Positions 7,691-14,182 of a stretch of DNA of 64,000 nucleotides are shown here, in pieces. The notes under the pieces were generated by a model that made no database searches, was not told where the DNA came from, and saw only the letters and a program-made list of their open reading frames with translations. Position numbers and translations under genes: made by a program. Source of the stretch: Rhizobium sp. CCGE 510. GTDB lineage: Bacteria > Pseudomonadota > Alphaproteobacteria > Rhizobiales > Rhizobiaceae. Each line of letters opens with the position of its first letter. Position 1 is the first letter of the stretch. The stretch is taken from contig NZ_AEYF01000022.1 in the NCBI RefSeq assembly GCF_000292525.1, positions 106,737-170,736 of the forward strand, in the 5' to 3' direction.

Positions 7691-7737
7691 GCGCCCCTCC
7701 GGGGCGCTTGACGTTTTAGAGATTATTCATATATAAA
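7691..7737 (+). promoter_or_regulatory. Promoter of the small RNA, with flanking hairpin
   Basis: TTGACG (7708-7713) and TATAAA (7732-7737) are separated by 18 bases, giving a good sigma70-type promoter pointing into the structured RNA. Immediately upstream is a perfect GC-rich inverted repeat (7691-7697/7701-7707, loop TCC). It could be an operator, or a terminator for transcripts from the left. Confidence 0.6.
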
Positions 7738-7743
7738 AGGTTC

Positions 7744-7861
7744 GGATGTTCATCTTTCGTTCCTTTTGGGGCCTTGGGTTCAGTCTTCCAGCTGAACTTG
7801 AGTGGTCGGCGGAGCCGATCATCAAGGGACGTGCGCAAGTTGCTCGCGCACGTCCTTTTTT
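7744..7861 (+). ncRNA. Candidate structured small RNA, about 118 nt
   Basis: No reading frame is present, but the segment has the three marks of a small RNA gene: a good promoter just upstream, several stem-loops, and a strong intrinsic terminator. The stems are GTTCAG/CTGAAC (about 7778-7797), GTCGGC/GCCGAT around 7805-7819, and the terminal 10-base-pair stem. The start near 7744 is estimated from the -10 position. I cannot assign it to a known rhizobial sRNA family. Its location beside an integrase module would fit an element-encoded regulator or antisense RNA. Confidence 0.6.
7827..7861 (+). terminator. Intrinsic terminator of the small RNA
   Basis: A perfect 10-base-pair stem (GGACGTGCGC 7827-7836 with GCGCACGTCC 7846-7855) is followed at once by six T residues (7856-7861). 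Confidence 0.9.
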
Positions 7862-8085
7862 GCCTTAGGTTAACAAAGGATGAACAGGCCACATTTTAGC
7901 CTAAAACTCGTTGATATTGCCGTTATCCCGTAAGCGCAAAACTCGGGGGCGAACGTTCGGAGGGGAGGGAGCTGGAAGGCCCTGTGATCCTTTGGCGGTC
8001 GTGAGCAACGCACGCCGCTCCGTCATTTGAAATAATGATGGGTGCAGGTTTTTGCCCTGGCTGGGACATGTTCCGGCGGCGGGTT

Positions 8086-8119
8086 GTTGCTCTGCGATAA
8101 ACGCAAACGAAAGAGCAAC
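8086..8119 (+). promoter_or_regulatory. Hairpin able to sequester a ribosome-binding site
   Basis: GTTGCTCT (8086-8093) pairs with AGAGCAAC (8112-8119). The right arm includes the AAAGAG Shine-Dalgarno-like sequence for the ATG at 8123, so folding would hide it. A regulatory role is inference. Confidence 0.4.
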
Positions 8120-8122
8120 GTT

Positions 8123-8449
8123 ATGATAAGAGTAATCCCTCCAACTGTTTATGAGAGCGCAGATGCTCTGGTTGAACTGGCCCTAAATCAAGAATTTGAC
8201 ACCATTGTCGGAAGGTATCAAACGGCAGAAAAGGTCGTCGAAAAGGTTTTGTTCGATGAAGCGCTGCCCCTTCCGGAAGCATCTCCCGGTCAACCTATAC
8301 GGCGCGAGTGGATCCGCATCGACTATGTTCTTGCGTTCGATCTCCTGACTAATCTCGGGGTCCTAGTCAAGAACGAAGTAACCGGCAGGCAGTATGTGTT
8401 TGGCGTAAACCGTCATACGCTTACCGCGCAGCTGGTCAGCAAACACTGA
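8123..8449 (+). CDS. Hypothetical protein upstream of vWA-like gene
   Basis: This 108-residue protein starts at ATG 8123 behind GAAAGAG; the longer frame from 8042 would read through the hairpin and has no binding site. It contains YESADALVELALNQEFDTIVG, then YQTAEKVVEKVLFDEALPLPE, and a C-terminal strand-rich part (VLVKNEVTGRQYVFGVNRHTL). No membrane segment or known motif is apparent. It is followed by an intergenic hairpin and the vWA-like gene on the same strand, so the two may be co-transcribed. Function unknown; the C-terminal half has the look of a small winged-helix or beta domain, without proof. Confidence 0.6.
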   Translation: MIRVIPPTVYESADALVELALNQEFDTIVGRYQTAEKVVEKVLFDEALPLPEASPGQPIRREWIRIDYVLAFDLLTNLGVLVKNEVTGRQYVFGVNRHTLTAQLVSKH

Positions 8450-8454
8450 GGACT

Positions 8455-8479
8455 GAGCCAAGGTTGTAAACCTTGGCTC
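8455..8479 (+). promoter_or_regulatory. Intergenic hairpin before vWA-like gene
   Basis: The 11-base arms GAGCCAAGGTT and AACCTTGGCTC are perfect complements with a three-base loop. No T-run follows; the AAAGGAG binding site of the next gene comes nine bases later. It may be a processing or attenuation element between the two genes. Confidence 0.6.
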
Positions 8480-8497
8480 TACTCAAAGGAGCTGACC

Positions 8498-9127
8498 ATG
8501 AGCTTTATGCCACGCAATTATGCGGGCGGAGTCCGTGTCTCGTTTTCTTCTCAGGACATCAGTAGCAGCTTTGACAAAGTTGCTCTCGTTTCCTTTGGCG
8601 AAAAAGCACAGGCTCTCTGCCCATTCACTTCGCCAGATGACCGCGCGTTGAAAAGCGCGGTCGAAAGTCTGTCCAAGAAATCCGGCTTTGCGACGAACCT
8701 CAGCGGAGCGTTGCGACTGGGAAACCACCTACTTTCCGAAATGCCATCCCATTTCAAGCGGACGATTTGGGTGCTCACTGATGGCGTTGACAACGTCTTC
8801 ACATCAGACGTTTTCCCGCAAGCTCGTCGCGCGAAGGAATTGGACATAGCCATCCATACGGTAGGTATCGGCGAAGACGAAAACTTCGACGAGTACCGCC
8901 TCATGGCAGTCTCTAGCTTCTCAGCTGGAGGTCAATACGTGCCGATGTCTGCTGCTCGTAGTCTCGGGATGGCCTTTTATGAATACCATCACCGCGACGC
9001 CGAAGCGACAGTCTACTGTGTCGATACCAGTACCTCGATGATGGTCGAGCCAAGCGGAACCGACACCAAAATCCGCGCGGTACAAGACACTTTGCACGAT
9101 TTAATCCGCTGGAAACGCGTTATCTGA
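8498..9127 (+). CDS. vWA-like protein with circularly permuted order
   Basis: This 209-residue protein contains every landmark of a von Willebrand A domain once, but in permuted order. It opens with what is normally the second strand (KVALVSFGEKAQALCPFT, 27-44). Then come the MIDAS threonine (TNLSGALRLG, about 66), the MIDAS aspartate (IWVLTDGVDN, about 94) and the last strands (IAIHTVGIGEDENFDEYR). The usually N-terminal strand and MIDAS motif come at the very end (VYCVDTSTSM, 172-181, then KIRAVQDTLHDLI). A clear AAAGGAG site precedes the ATG and a terminator follows the stop, so the gene appears complete. A short DISSS near the start is too close to the next strand to be the MIDAS. Metal-dependent binding of a partner is the expected role. 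Confidence 0.75.
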   Translation: MSFMPRNYAGGVRVSFSSQDISSSFDKVALVSFGEKAQALCPFTSPDDRALKSAVESLSKKSGFATNLSGALRLGNHLLSEMPSHFKRTIWVLTDGVDNVFTSDVFPQARRAKELDIAIHTVGIGEDENFDEYRLMAVSSFSAGGQYVPMSAARSLGMAFYEYHHRDAEATVYCVDTSTSMMVEPSGTDTKIRAVQDTLHDLIRWKRVI

Positions 9128-9134
9128 AGAATAT

Positions 9135-9159
9135 ATGCCCCACTTTTTTGGTGGGGCAT
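9135..9159 (+). terminator. Intrinsic terminator after vWA-like gene
   Basis: The 9-base arms ATGCCCCAC and GTGGGGCAT enclose a T-rich loop, eight bases after the stop codon. It is followed by T-AAAA, so it may also work on the opposite strand. Confidence 0.65.
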
Positions 9160-9399
9160 TAAAACCATACAGCGCGTTCTGGATATTCTTTTGTGGCAGA
9201 GGTCCCCCGGTCCTCTATTCTATGAACATTTGAAGGCGCTGATGCGCCGAAGATCGCTTGGTGATTGGGGTAGCCTCAAAAGGCCGCCTGTCATGCCGGG
9301 ATGCTCGACATTGCACGGAGGCACCGACATCCCCTTGCGAGGCCGTTGCCAATTTGTCGAGGCATTCGAGTCTGGTTTTCCCGGTTCGCCGTCTCCCCT

Positions 9400-9581
9400 T
9401 GCGGCCAGTGAGGTCGGGGTTCTGCGCCGTGGCCCGTCCCCGTCAATCTGGCTGCCCGCTCCATTCGCTTCGCTCCCGTGTTGCTGTTGACCGGGACCGG
9501 CGCGTGCCGCGCCTCGGGCTTCACGTCGCTTTGAGATCCCGACCGGCCGCAATGGGCGAGCCGGGTAACCAGCGGGAGAAA
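9400..9581 (+). promoter_or_regulatory. Conserved 5' leader, copy 2
   Basis: This leader shares with the one at the left edge the blocks GGTCGGGGTTCTGCG (near 9413), CTGGCTGCCCGCTCCA then TCGCTTCGCTCCCGTGT (about 9443-9481), ATCCCGACCGGCCGC (about 9536-9550) and GAGCCGGGTAACCAGCGGG (about 9558-9576), which runs into the ribosome-binding site of the DUF3768 gene. Confidence 0.55.
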
Positions 9582-9585
9582 TCCA

Positions 9586-9963
9586 ATGACGATCGAAAGC
9601 AACCGACCCATCGACGAGAGAGACGCAGCGAGCGCGAGGAACCTTCGCATCCGCCTGTTGAACGACCAGCTACGCGCGTTTCCATTCCCGCCTCGTGGCC
9701 AGATGGTGTTCACCCGCGGCGTGGCCGCTCTACCGGGCGACGATCTCGGCGAGGTATTGCATCAGGTCCAGACCTTTGACGCCTTCAGCCCCGACAATGA
9801 TCCGCACGGTGAGCATGACTTTGGCAGCTTCGAGCATAGCGGCGTGCGCTACTTCTGGAAGATCGACTACTACGATCTCGAGAAGACCTATGGTTCGCCA
9901 AATCCGGCCGACCCCAGCGTCACCTGCCGGGTCCTAACCGTGATGCGGGCTGATGAATACTGA
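9586..9963 (+). CDS. DUF3768 domain-containing protein
   Basis: This 125-residue protein matches DUF3768, a family known mainly from plasmids and integrative elements of alphaproteobacteria. Typical features are NLRIRLLNDQLRAFPFP near the N-terminus, the TRGVAALPGDDLGEVLHQVQTFDAFSPDNDPHGEHDFG core, and FWKIDYYDLEKTYGSPNPADP...CRVLTVMRADEY at the end. GGGAGAAA precedes the ATG. The protein is soluble and of unknown function. It shares its 5' leader with the methyltransferase operon at the left edge, which suggests common control. A strong hairpin follows its stop. Confidence 0.88.
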   Translation: MTIESNRPIDERDAASARNLRIRLLNDQLRAFPFPPRGQMVFTRGVAALPGDDLGEVLHQVQTFDAFSPDNDPHGEHDFGSFEHSGVRYFWKIDYYDLEKTYGSPNPADPSVTCRVLTVMRADEY

Positions 9964-9976
9964 CGCGTCTACAAGC

Positions 9977-10002
9977 AAAGGCGGTCCTTTGGGACCGCCT
10001 TT
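9977..10002. terminator. Bidirectional intrinsic terminator
   Basis: The arms AAAGGCGGTCC and GGACCGCCTTT (11 base pairs, 4-base loop) are flanked by A- and T-rich ends on both strands. It lies between the convergent DUF3768 and lipoprotein genes and can serve both. Confidence 0.85.
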
Positions 10003-10034
10003 GTTTCTGCCGGAGCGAGAGCGCATGCGATGTC

Positions 10035-10787
10035 CTATTGGGCACGGGTCCATCTCATGCCGTTGTAAATGCTGGCGTCGTTATTTTCGGACGTGCAGTC
10101 GGCGAACGTGAGGCTTTGAGGTTCGGCCTTGTAAGCGCACGAGAAGCTCCTGTCGCCCGGTATCGACACGTTCAAGACGCCTTCATGGCCCGATGGGACA
10201 TAACTCGCTATTTTCCAACTGCCTTCCCTGTAAAAGGAGGTGCCCGTCCCGGATGTCGACCCCAGGCTATCGAGCACACCGTTGCCCTTGAGTTTTGGCG
10301 TGACCATGGTCCGGCCATCCTTGAGGAGCTCGAGCGTGAAGGTCTGGCCGTCGTCATCTAATTCCCACTTGCCCAGAACCTTGTCGGCCGACGGCGAGAT
10401 ATCCGGATCCGTTTCGATGCGCATTAGCGTCAGCGTGTTCCAGTCGCCTGCCGAGCAGTCGCCGAATGTCATCTGCGTGCCGCTGATCTTATAGGCGCAG
10501 GCGACCCTGTCTGCTTCGCGCTCACCCAATGTTATCTTCAGGATGCCTGCGTAGCCGTCGGGCGGGTTGTCCGTAGAGATGGCCCACGGACCGCTCGCGC
10601 TCGCCGCGGACGGATCCCGCTCATATATGGAGACATTGCCGTCTTTCTGAAAGTCAATCGTCGCCGTGAGCTGGGATCCATCACTCCTGTGCGCTTCCCA
10701 CATTCCCTGAATGGGAGAGTGGGCATCCGAGCAGCCGACAAGGACGGCGGGGACGAGGAACAAGCCTATAAGGCGTTTGTTGAGCAT
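10035..10787 (-). CDS. Lipoprotein with two lipocalin-like repeats
   Basis: This 250-residue protein begins with a lipoprotein signal (MLNKRLIGLFLVPAVLVGC), Cys being the lipidation site. The mature part holds two related segments: QGMWEAHRSDGSQLTATIDF with KDGNVSIYER, and LGKWELDDDGQTFTLELL with KDGRTMVTP. Each is followed by a variant of FSCAYK...LTFADC or VACAYK...MTFGDC, so an internal duplication of a small beta-barrel-like unit is likely, with conserved cysteines in each copy. The ATG at 10787 has GAAGGGCGG upstream; a longer frame would destroy the signal peptide. It is the last gene of a minus-strand set with a membrane gene and a SHOCT protein. Function unknown. Confidence 0.75.
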   Translation of the reverse strand: MLNKRLIGLFLVPAVLVGCSDAHSPIQGMWEAHRSDGSQLTATIDFQKDGNVSIYERDPSAASASGPWAISTDNPPDGYAGILKITLGEREADRVACAYKISGTQMTFGDCSAGDWNTLTLMRIETDPDISPSADKVLGKWELDDDGQTFTLELLKDGRTMVTPKLKGNGVLDSLGSTSGTGTSFYREGSWKIASYVPSGHEGVLNVSIPGDRSFSCAYKAEPQSLTFADCTSENNDASIYNGMRWTRAQ

Positions 10788-10794
10788 CGGCTGG

Positions 10795-11080
10795 TTACCG
10801 CCCTTCGCGCCGGTCATCGGCGTGGGGCGTGAGGGCGGCCTGACGAACGTAAGCCAGCATGACCACGACCAGCGCAATCCCCAAGCCGATGCCGCCGTAT
10901 GTGGTCAGGTGCTCGATCAGCATTTGCTTGGGCACTTGGTCGAGCGGATAGTCGCTGGTCAGGACGCCGAGAGGGATAGGGAATCCCAAGATGGTCGGGC
11001 GCGTTGCGACGCCGACGCCAAAGCCGACACCGCCGCCGAGGACCAAGATAATAAGGTAGAAAATGGGGGGCGATGTTCAC
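10795..11080 (-). pseudogene. Small membrane protein gene with apparent frameshift
   Basis: A GTG at 11080, just after an AGGAG and the previous stop, opens a frame reading MNIAP; it then derails into an Arg-rich out-of-frame peptide. Deleting one base from the run of six C (11065-11070 on the plus strand, as G) would instead give MNIAPIFYLIILVLGGGVGFGVG, running into the frame that continues to 10795 with a second hydrophobic segment (YGGIGLGIALVVVMLAYV). The intact product would be a membrane protein of about 95 residues. Either the gene is broken, or slippage or a base-call error occurred in the C run. A shorter product from TTG at 11046 remains possible. Confidence 0.5.
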
Positions 11081-11086
11081 TCCTGA

Positions 11087-11326
11087 TCAGCCTCGGGTGC
11101 CGAGGGCTTGCGATTTGATTTTCTGGAACTCGGCATCCGAGAGGTTGCCGGATTTGTGCAGCTCGGCGGCGGCTTGCAGGTCGGGAAGGGAGGGGGTTGG
11201 CGCTCCGCCATCTCGGTAAGAGCGGTAGGCAAAAAACCAGCATACCGGCAGGCTGACCGGCCAGAGCGGGATGAGCAGCCCTGCCGCCACCCAGAGAATG
11301 GTCGAGAATTTGAACGTATTGGCCAT
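11087..11326 (-). CDS. Small membrane protein with SHOCT-like C-terminus
   Basis: This 79-residue protein has one or two hydrophobic segments (FSTILWVAAGLLIPLWPVSLPVCWFFAY) followed by a short linker. A C-terminal helical hairpin LQAAAELHKSGNLSDAEFQKIKSQAL has the form of the SHOCT (short C-terminal) domain. The ATG at 11326 follows ACGGAG. It heads the minus-strand set that continues with the frameshifted membrane gene and the lipoprotein. SHOCT domains are usually oligomerisation or regulatory tails; the function here is unknown. Confidence 0.7.
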   Translation of the reverse strand: MANTFKFSTILWVAAGLLIPLWPVSLPVCWFFAYRSYRDGGAPTPSLPDLQAAAELHKSGNLSDAEFQKIKSQALGTRG

Positions 11327-11386
11327 GAAAAAACTCCGTGAGACAGCGGCGTGAGAGGAGGCGCTTCTCTGGGAGACGGGTATCAA

Positions 11387-11525
11387 AAATCACGACTTTT
11401 GACGGTCGCGTGACTGAGAAGTGGAAATCAAATCTCAAATAAAATAATCAGGCACTTAAGGTATTGCTGAAATATAATTGCTGTAACAGAATGTGAATCT
11501 ACGCCACTTGCAAAAGTCGTGATTT
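11387..11525. repeat. Inverted repeat pair next to serine recombinase
   Basis: Two exact 15-base inverted copies (11387-11401 AAATCACGACTTTTG and 11511-11525, its complement) flank a 109-base AT-rich segment. That segment lies between the SHOCT gene (leftward) and the serine recombinase (rightward), so it holds the promoters for both. It could be a res or operator site bound by the recombinase, or the ends of a small invertible promoter segment. Confidence 0.7.
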
Positions 11526-11623
11526 ATGAATGCTGCGAGCAGGAGTTAATATCAAAAAATACAAAGTGTTGATGGCGTGTCCTTCTTTCTTGTTCCTGTC
11601 GTTTCAATTGGCAGGGTGCGGCC

Positions 11624-12172
11624 ATGATTTACGGGTACGCCCGCGTTTCCACGAAAAAGCAGGATCTTGCCTATCAACTGGACAGGCTCCGGAAGGCTGG
11701 TTGCGAACGCATCATCTACGAGAAGAAGAGCGGTAAAGACACGAAAGGGCGACCAGAGTTCCTCCGGCTACTGGCGGGCCTTGAACCTGGCGATGTTCTC
11801 CTCGCCACAGAGTCGGATCGCGTTGCCCGGGACCCGCTCGATCTAGTTTTGATCCTCCGGGAGGTGGAGAGCGCTGGCGCTCAGCTTCGTCTTCTCGACG
11901 AACCGTACATCGATACGGCTTTCGATTTTGCCGACGTGATCGCCTATTTCCGGGGCTGGGTGGGCCGTATGCAACGTCTGAGGATTCTGGCGAACACCGC
12001 CAATGGCCGCGCCATGGCGAAGGCGCGGGGCGTGAAGTTCGGACGCAAGCCGAAGCTGACGCCCCGTCAAAAGGCTCAGGTCATGGAACGGAAGGCCAGG
12101 GGTGAGCCGTATGCGCGGATTGCGCGGGCGTTCGGGGTGAGCGAGAGCACGATTTTGCGGGTGCGGTCATAA
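11624..12172 (+). CDS. Serine recombinase (resolvase/invertase family)
   Basis: This 182-residue protein starts IYGYARVSTKKQDLAYQLDRL, with the nucleophile Ser about residue 9. It continues with the resolvase motifs SGKDTKGRPEFLRLLAGLEPGDVLLATESDRVARD (active-site Arg residues) and the long dimer helix. It ends in a helix-turn-helix of the Hin type (MAKARGVKFGRKPKLTPRQKAQVMERKARGEPYARIARAFGVSESTILRV). Length and layout fit small serine resolvases and invertases. The 15-base inverted repeats 100-240 bases upstream are candidate target or operator sites. No transposase accompanies it, so it may act in resolution or inversion rather than transposition. Confidence 0.93.
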   Translation: MIYGYARVSTKKQDLAYQLDRLRKAGCERIIYEKKSGKDTKGRPEFLRLLAGLEPGDVLLATESDRVARDPLDLVLILREVESAGAQLRLLDEPYIDTAFDFADVIAYFRGWVGRMQRLRILANTANGRAMAKARGVKFGRKPKLTPRQKAQVMERKARGEPYARIARAFGVSESTILRVRS

Positions 12173-12430
12173 CTACGCCAAGCACAACGCCATGACATCA
12201 ACAGTCGCCGCTTACAAACGCTATTCCCGTTTCACGGAAGGATTGCACTTCGGCATAGGGCTGGAGACAGCGGTTTTGCGGTCGAGCACATTTGCACAAC
12301 TGCAAAGGATTGGTGAAACGGGCGCCGGGTAGATTTCAAATAATCTAGTGGGAAGGGACTGGGTTGCAGACGAAGGAAGTGCAATTGCCATTACAAGTGG
12401 TATTGTCATTCGTGGAATGGAGAAAGAATC

Positions 12431-12712
12431 ATGAAGATTACAGGATTTGATGAGTTGAGCCGACAGCTTGAAGACGCTCAGAAAGCCGTTGCGGAACTGG
12501 ACGGCGAATTGGGCACTGTCACCTTCACGCCGGATGACCCGGCTAGCATTGAGAACGCCGTCCGCCAAGTCGAATCCATTATTGATGAGCGAGTGGGACA
12601 ATACGCATCCAACCCGTTTGTTGCTGACTTGATCGAAGGTTTGAAGGAGCAATATCGAGAAGGTATTATCGAGAGAGCCGCGGCCGCCCGTCTTGGTGAA
12701 GGTGAGGAGTAA
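12431..12712 (+). CDS. Small hypothetical protein heading TIR operon
   Basis: This 93-residue acidic, largely helical protein (MKITGFDELSRQLEDAQKAVAELDGELGTV, then ENAVRQVESIIDERV and FVADLIEGLKEQYREGIIERAAAARL) starts behind GGAGAAAG. It ends three bases before the TIR-like gene, so it is the first gene of that operon. The pattern of a helical N-terminus and a tail of EQYREGIIERAAAARL resembles small proteins often found beside prophage and defence genes. I cannot name the family with confidence. It could be a partner or sensor for the effector downstream. Confidence 0.75.
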   Translation: MKITGFDELSRQLEDAQKAVAELDGELGTVTFTPDDPASIENAVRQVESIIDERVGQYASNPFVADLIEGLKEQYREGIIERAAAARLGEGEE

Positions 12713-12715
12713 CCG

Positions 12716-13612
12716 ATGGACGGCGTCAGTCTCTTTACGCAGATCAATAACGCTGTGCTCGACTTGCAGGGTGCGCAGTACCAGACTTTTCAAAGGCCCT
12801 TGAGAACTCTCGCTCGCCTGTTGCGCCATGAGGACTTAACTGACGCAAATGCGCTGCTTACGGCTGGGCTTGATCTGGAAGCTTTCCTGGCGCAGCAGGA
12901 TTCAGGCGGCGGTATCGGGCGAGGGAACATCGAATGGCCGGAAGACCCGAACGAAACTTTGGGTCTAACGCTTCTGCTGATTTGTAAGTTTGCTGAAGAC
13001 CCACGGTTTATGGAGCAGTTCGGTTTTCACTACTACGGTTCGGGAAGCAAGATCATGTCCGCTATCAACGGGATCACCGGGCAAGTAATTATTCCGTTTG
13101 TGAGGGACTATAAGGCGTATATCGCTACGTCAGGACAAAACATGCCCAAGCTCGAGCTACCCGCCTCGAACAAGATTTTCATTGTCCACGGCCACGACGA
13201 CGGTGCGTTGAATAGTCTGGCTCGGTTTCTGGAGAAGCTGAAGCTGGAGGTAATTATCCTCAAGGAGCAGCCGAACCAAGGGCGGACGATCATTGAGAAA
13301 TACGAGGCCAGTGCTGCCGAGGTTGGCTTTGCTGTGGTGTTGCTGACCCCCGACGATGTTGGGTCGGCAGTCTCTGCCGAGGGACAGAATCAGCGGGCAA
13401 GGCAGAACGTCATTTTTGAGCTTGGCTATTTTGCTGGGAAGCTTGGTCGAGGCCGTGTCTGCCTGTTGCGGAAGGGGGATGTGGAAATCCCCTCTGACCT
13501 CTTCGGTATTGTCTATACCGAAATGGACCCCGGTGAAGGTTGGAAACAGGCTCTCGTAAAAGAGCTGAAGGCCGCCAAGATCAATTTCGATGCAAACCGA
13601 ATGTGGGAATAA
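12716..13612 (+). CDS. TIR-like nucleotide-binding effector (PF10137 type), copy 2
   Basis: This 298-residue protein has a C-terminal TIR-like domain from about residue 150, with KIFIVHGHDDG, the EQPNQGRTIIEKYE segment, FAVVLLTPDDVG and NVIFELGYFAGKLGR, in which Glu about 235 is the putative catalytic residue. About 30 of roughly 148 aligned residues differ from the copy at 4.1-5.2 kb. The N-terminal 145 residues are unrelated to that copy and helical (LRTLARLLRHEDLTDANALL, LLLICKFAEDPRFMEQFG). It is the second gene of an operon and overlaps the next gene by one base (TAATG). Known PF10137 effectors degrade NAD after activation by a signal; activation here is unknown. Confidence 0.88.
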   Translation: MDGVSLFTQINNAVLDLQGAQYQTFQRPLRTLARLLRHEDLTDANALLTAGLDLEAFLAQQDSGGGIGRGNIEWPEDPNETLGLTLLLICKFAEDPRFMEQFGFHYYGSGSKIMSAINGITGQVIIPFVRDYKAYIATSGQNMPKLELPASNKIFIVHGHDDGALNSLARFLEKLKLEVIILKEQPNQGRTIIEKYEASAAEVGFAVVLLTPDDVGSAVSAEGQNQRARQNVIFELGYFAGKLGRGRVCLLRKGDVEIPSDLFGIVYTEMDPGEGWKQALVKELKAAKINFDANRMWE

Positions 13613-14151
13613 TGTCGATGCTGATCCGTGCGAAAGACATGCTGAAGCGGATAACCGGCATTTCAACGCCTGCCTTTGGTATCCAATGGACTCCGCCGGC
13701 TTCCGAGCGAGATGCAATCCGCAAATTCCTCGCGTTCTTAGAAGACCGCCGCGCTCTGTTTAATCCCCTCCCTGCGGAGGTCGAGGACGACGTGGTTTCG
13801 TCCATTCACATGATCCGAGCGGAGTGCACGACGGCGGTGGGTATCCTTAGTGAGAAGGCGCCAGGTGTGGCGCATGTTCGGGCCATAGGCGCGGCTTGCC
13901 GCCGGTTCCTTGATGAACCGTATCCAACATTCGACGATATCATGGAACGTCGCCGTGATCCCTTTTTTGATCGGGATGAACCTCACGTTAGGTTGCGTCG
14001 CGGAACGCACCCTGCAGGGTTCTTTACTGCGCTTGGGGAGTTGCGAGCCTTTGTGGGTGTACAGCTTGCTATGTTGTCGTCCATGTATGAGATCGACATT
14101 CATGGAGATTTGGTTCGGATTCTGCCGCCAGTGTTAGAAGACATGAATTGA
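13612..14151 (+). CDS. DUF6650-like protein in TIR operon
   Basis: This 179-residue protein starts at the ATG that shares a base with the TIR-like stop codon, indicating coupled translation. Its opening MLKRITGISTPAFGIQWTPPASERDAIRKFLAFLEDRRALF matches my memory of the DUF6650 family, where the phrase ITGISTP-FG--W-PP followed by FLEDRR is characteristic. The rest (VVSSIHMIRAECT, AIGAACRRFLDEP, GTHPAGFFTALGELRAFVGVQLAMLSSMYEID) is helical and soluble. Such proteins are found beside nucleases and TIR proteins and have no proven function. Its place in this operon suggests a sensor or regulator of the effector. Confidence 0.7.
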   Translation: MSMLIRAKDMLKRITGISTPAFGIQWTPPASERDAIRKFLAFLEDRRALFNPLPAEVEDDVVSSIHMIRAECTTAVGILSEKAPGVAHVRAIGAACRRFLDEPYPTFDDIMERRRDPFFDRDEPHVRLRRGTHPAGFFTALGELRAFVGVQLAMLSSMYEIDIHGDLVRILPPVLEDMN

Positions 14152-14182
14152 GCATCGAACGGATGTCGAATTAGGTGCTCAT

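Noticed and set aside
8557..8571. DISSS near the start of the vWA-like protein as its MIDAS motif
   Set aside because: It lies only a few residues before the second strand, leaving no room for the first helix; the C-terminal DTSTS has the proper context.
11530..11736. Frame beginning with a lipoprotein-like leader (FLFLSFQLAGCG) overlapping the serine recombinase
   Set aside because: It runs out of frame over the well-supported recombinase and the remainder is Arg/His-rich; the lipobox is coincidental.
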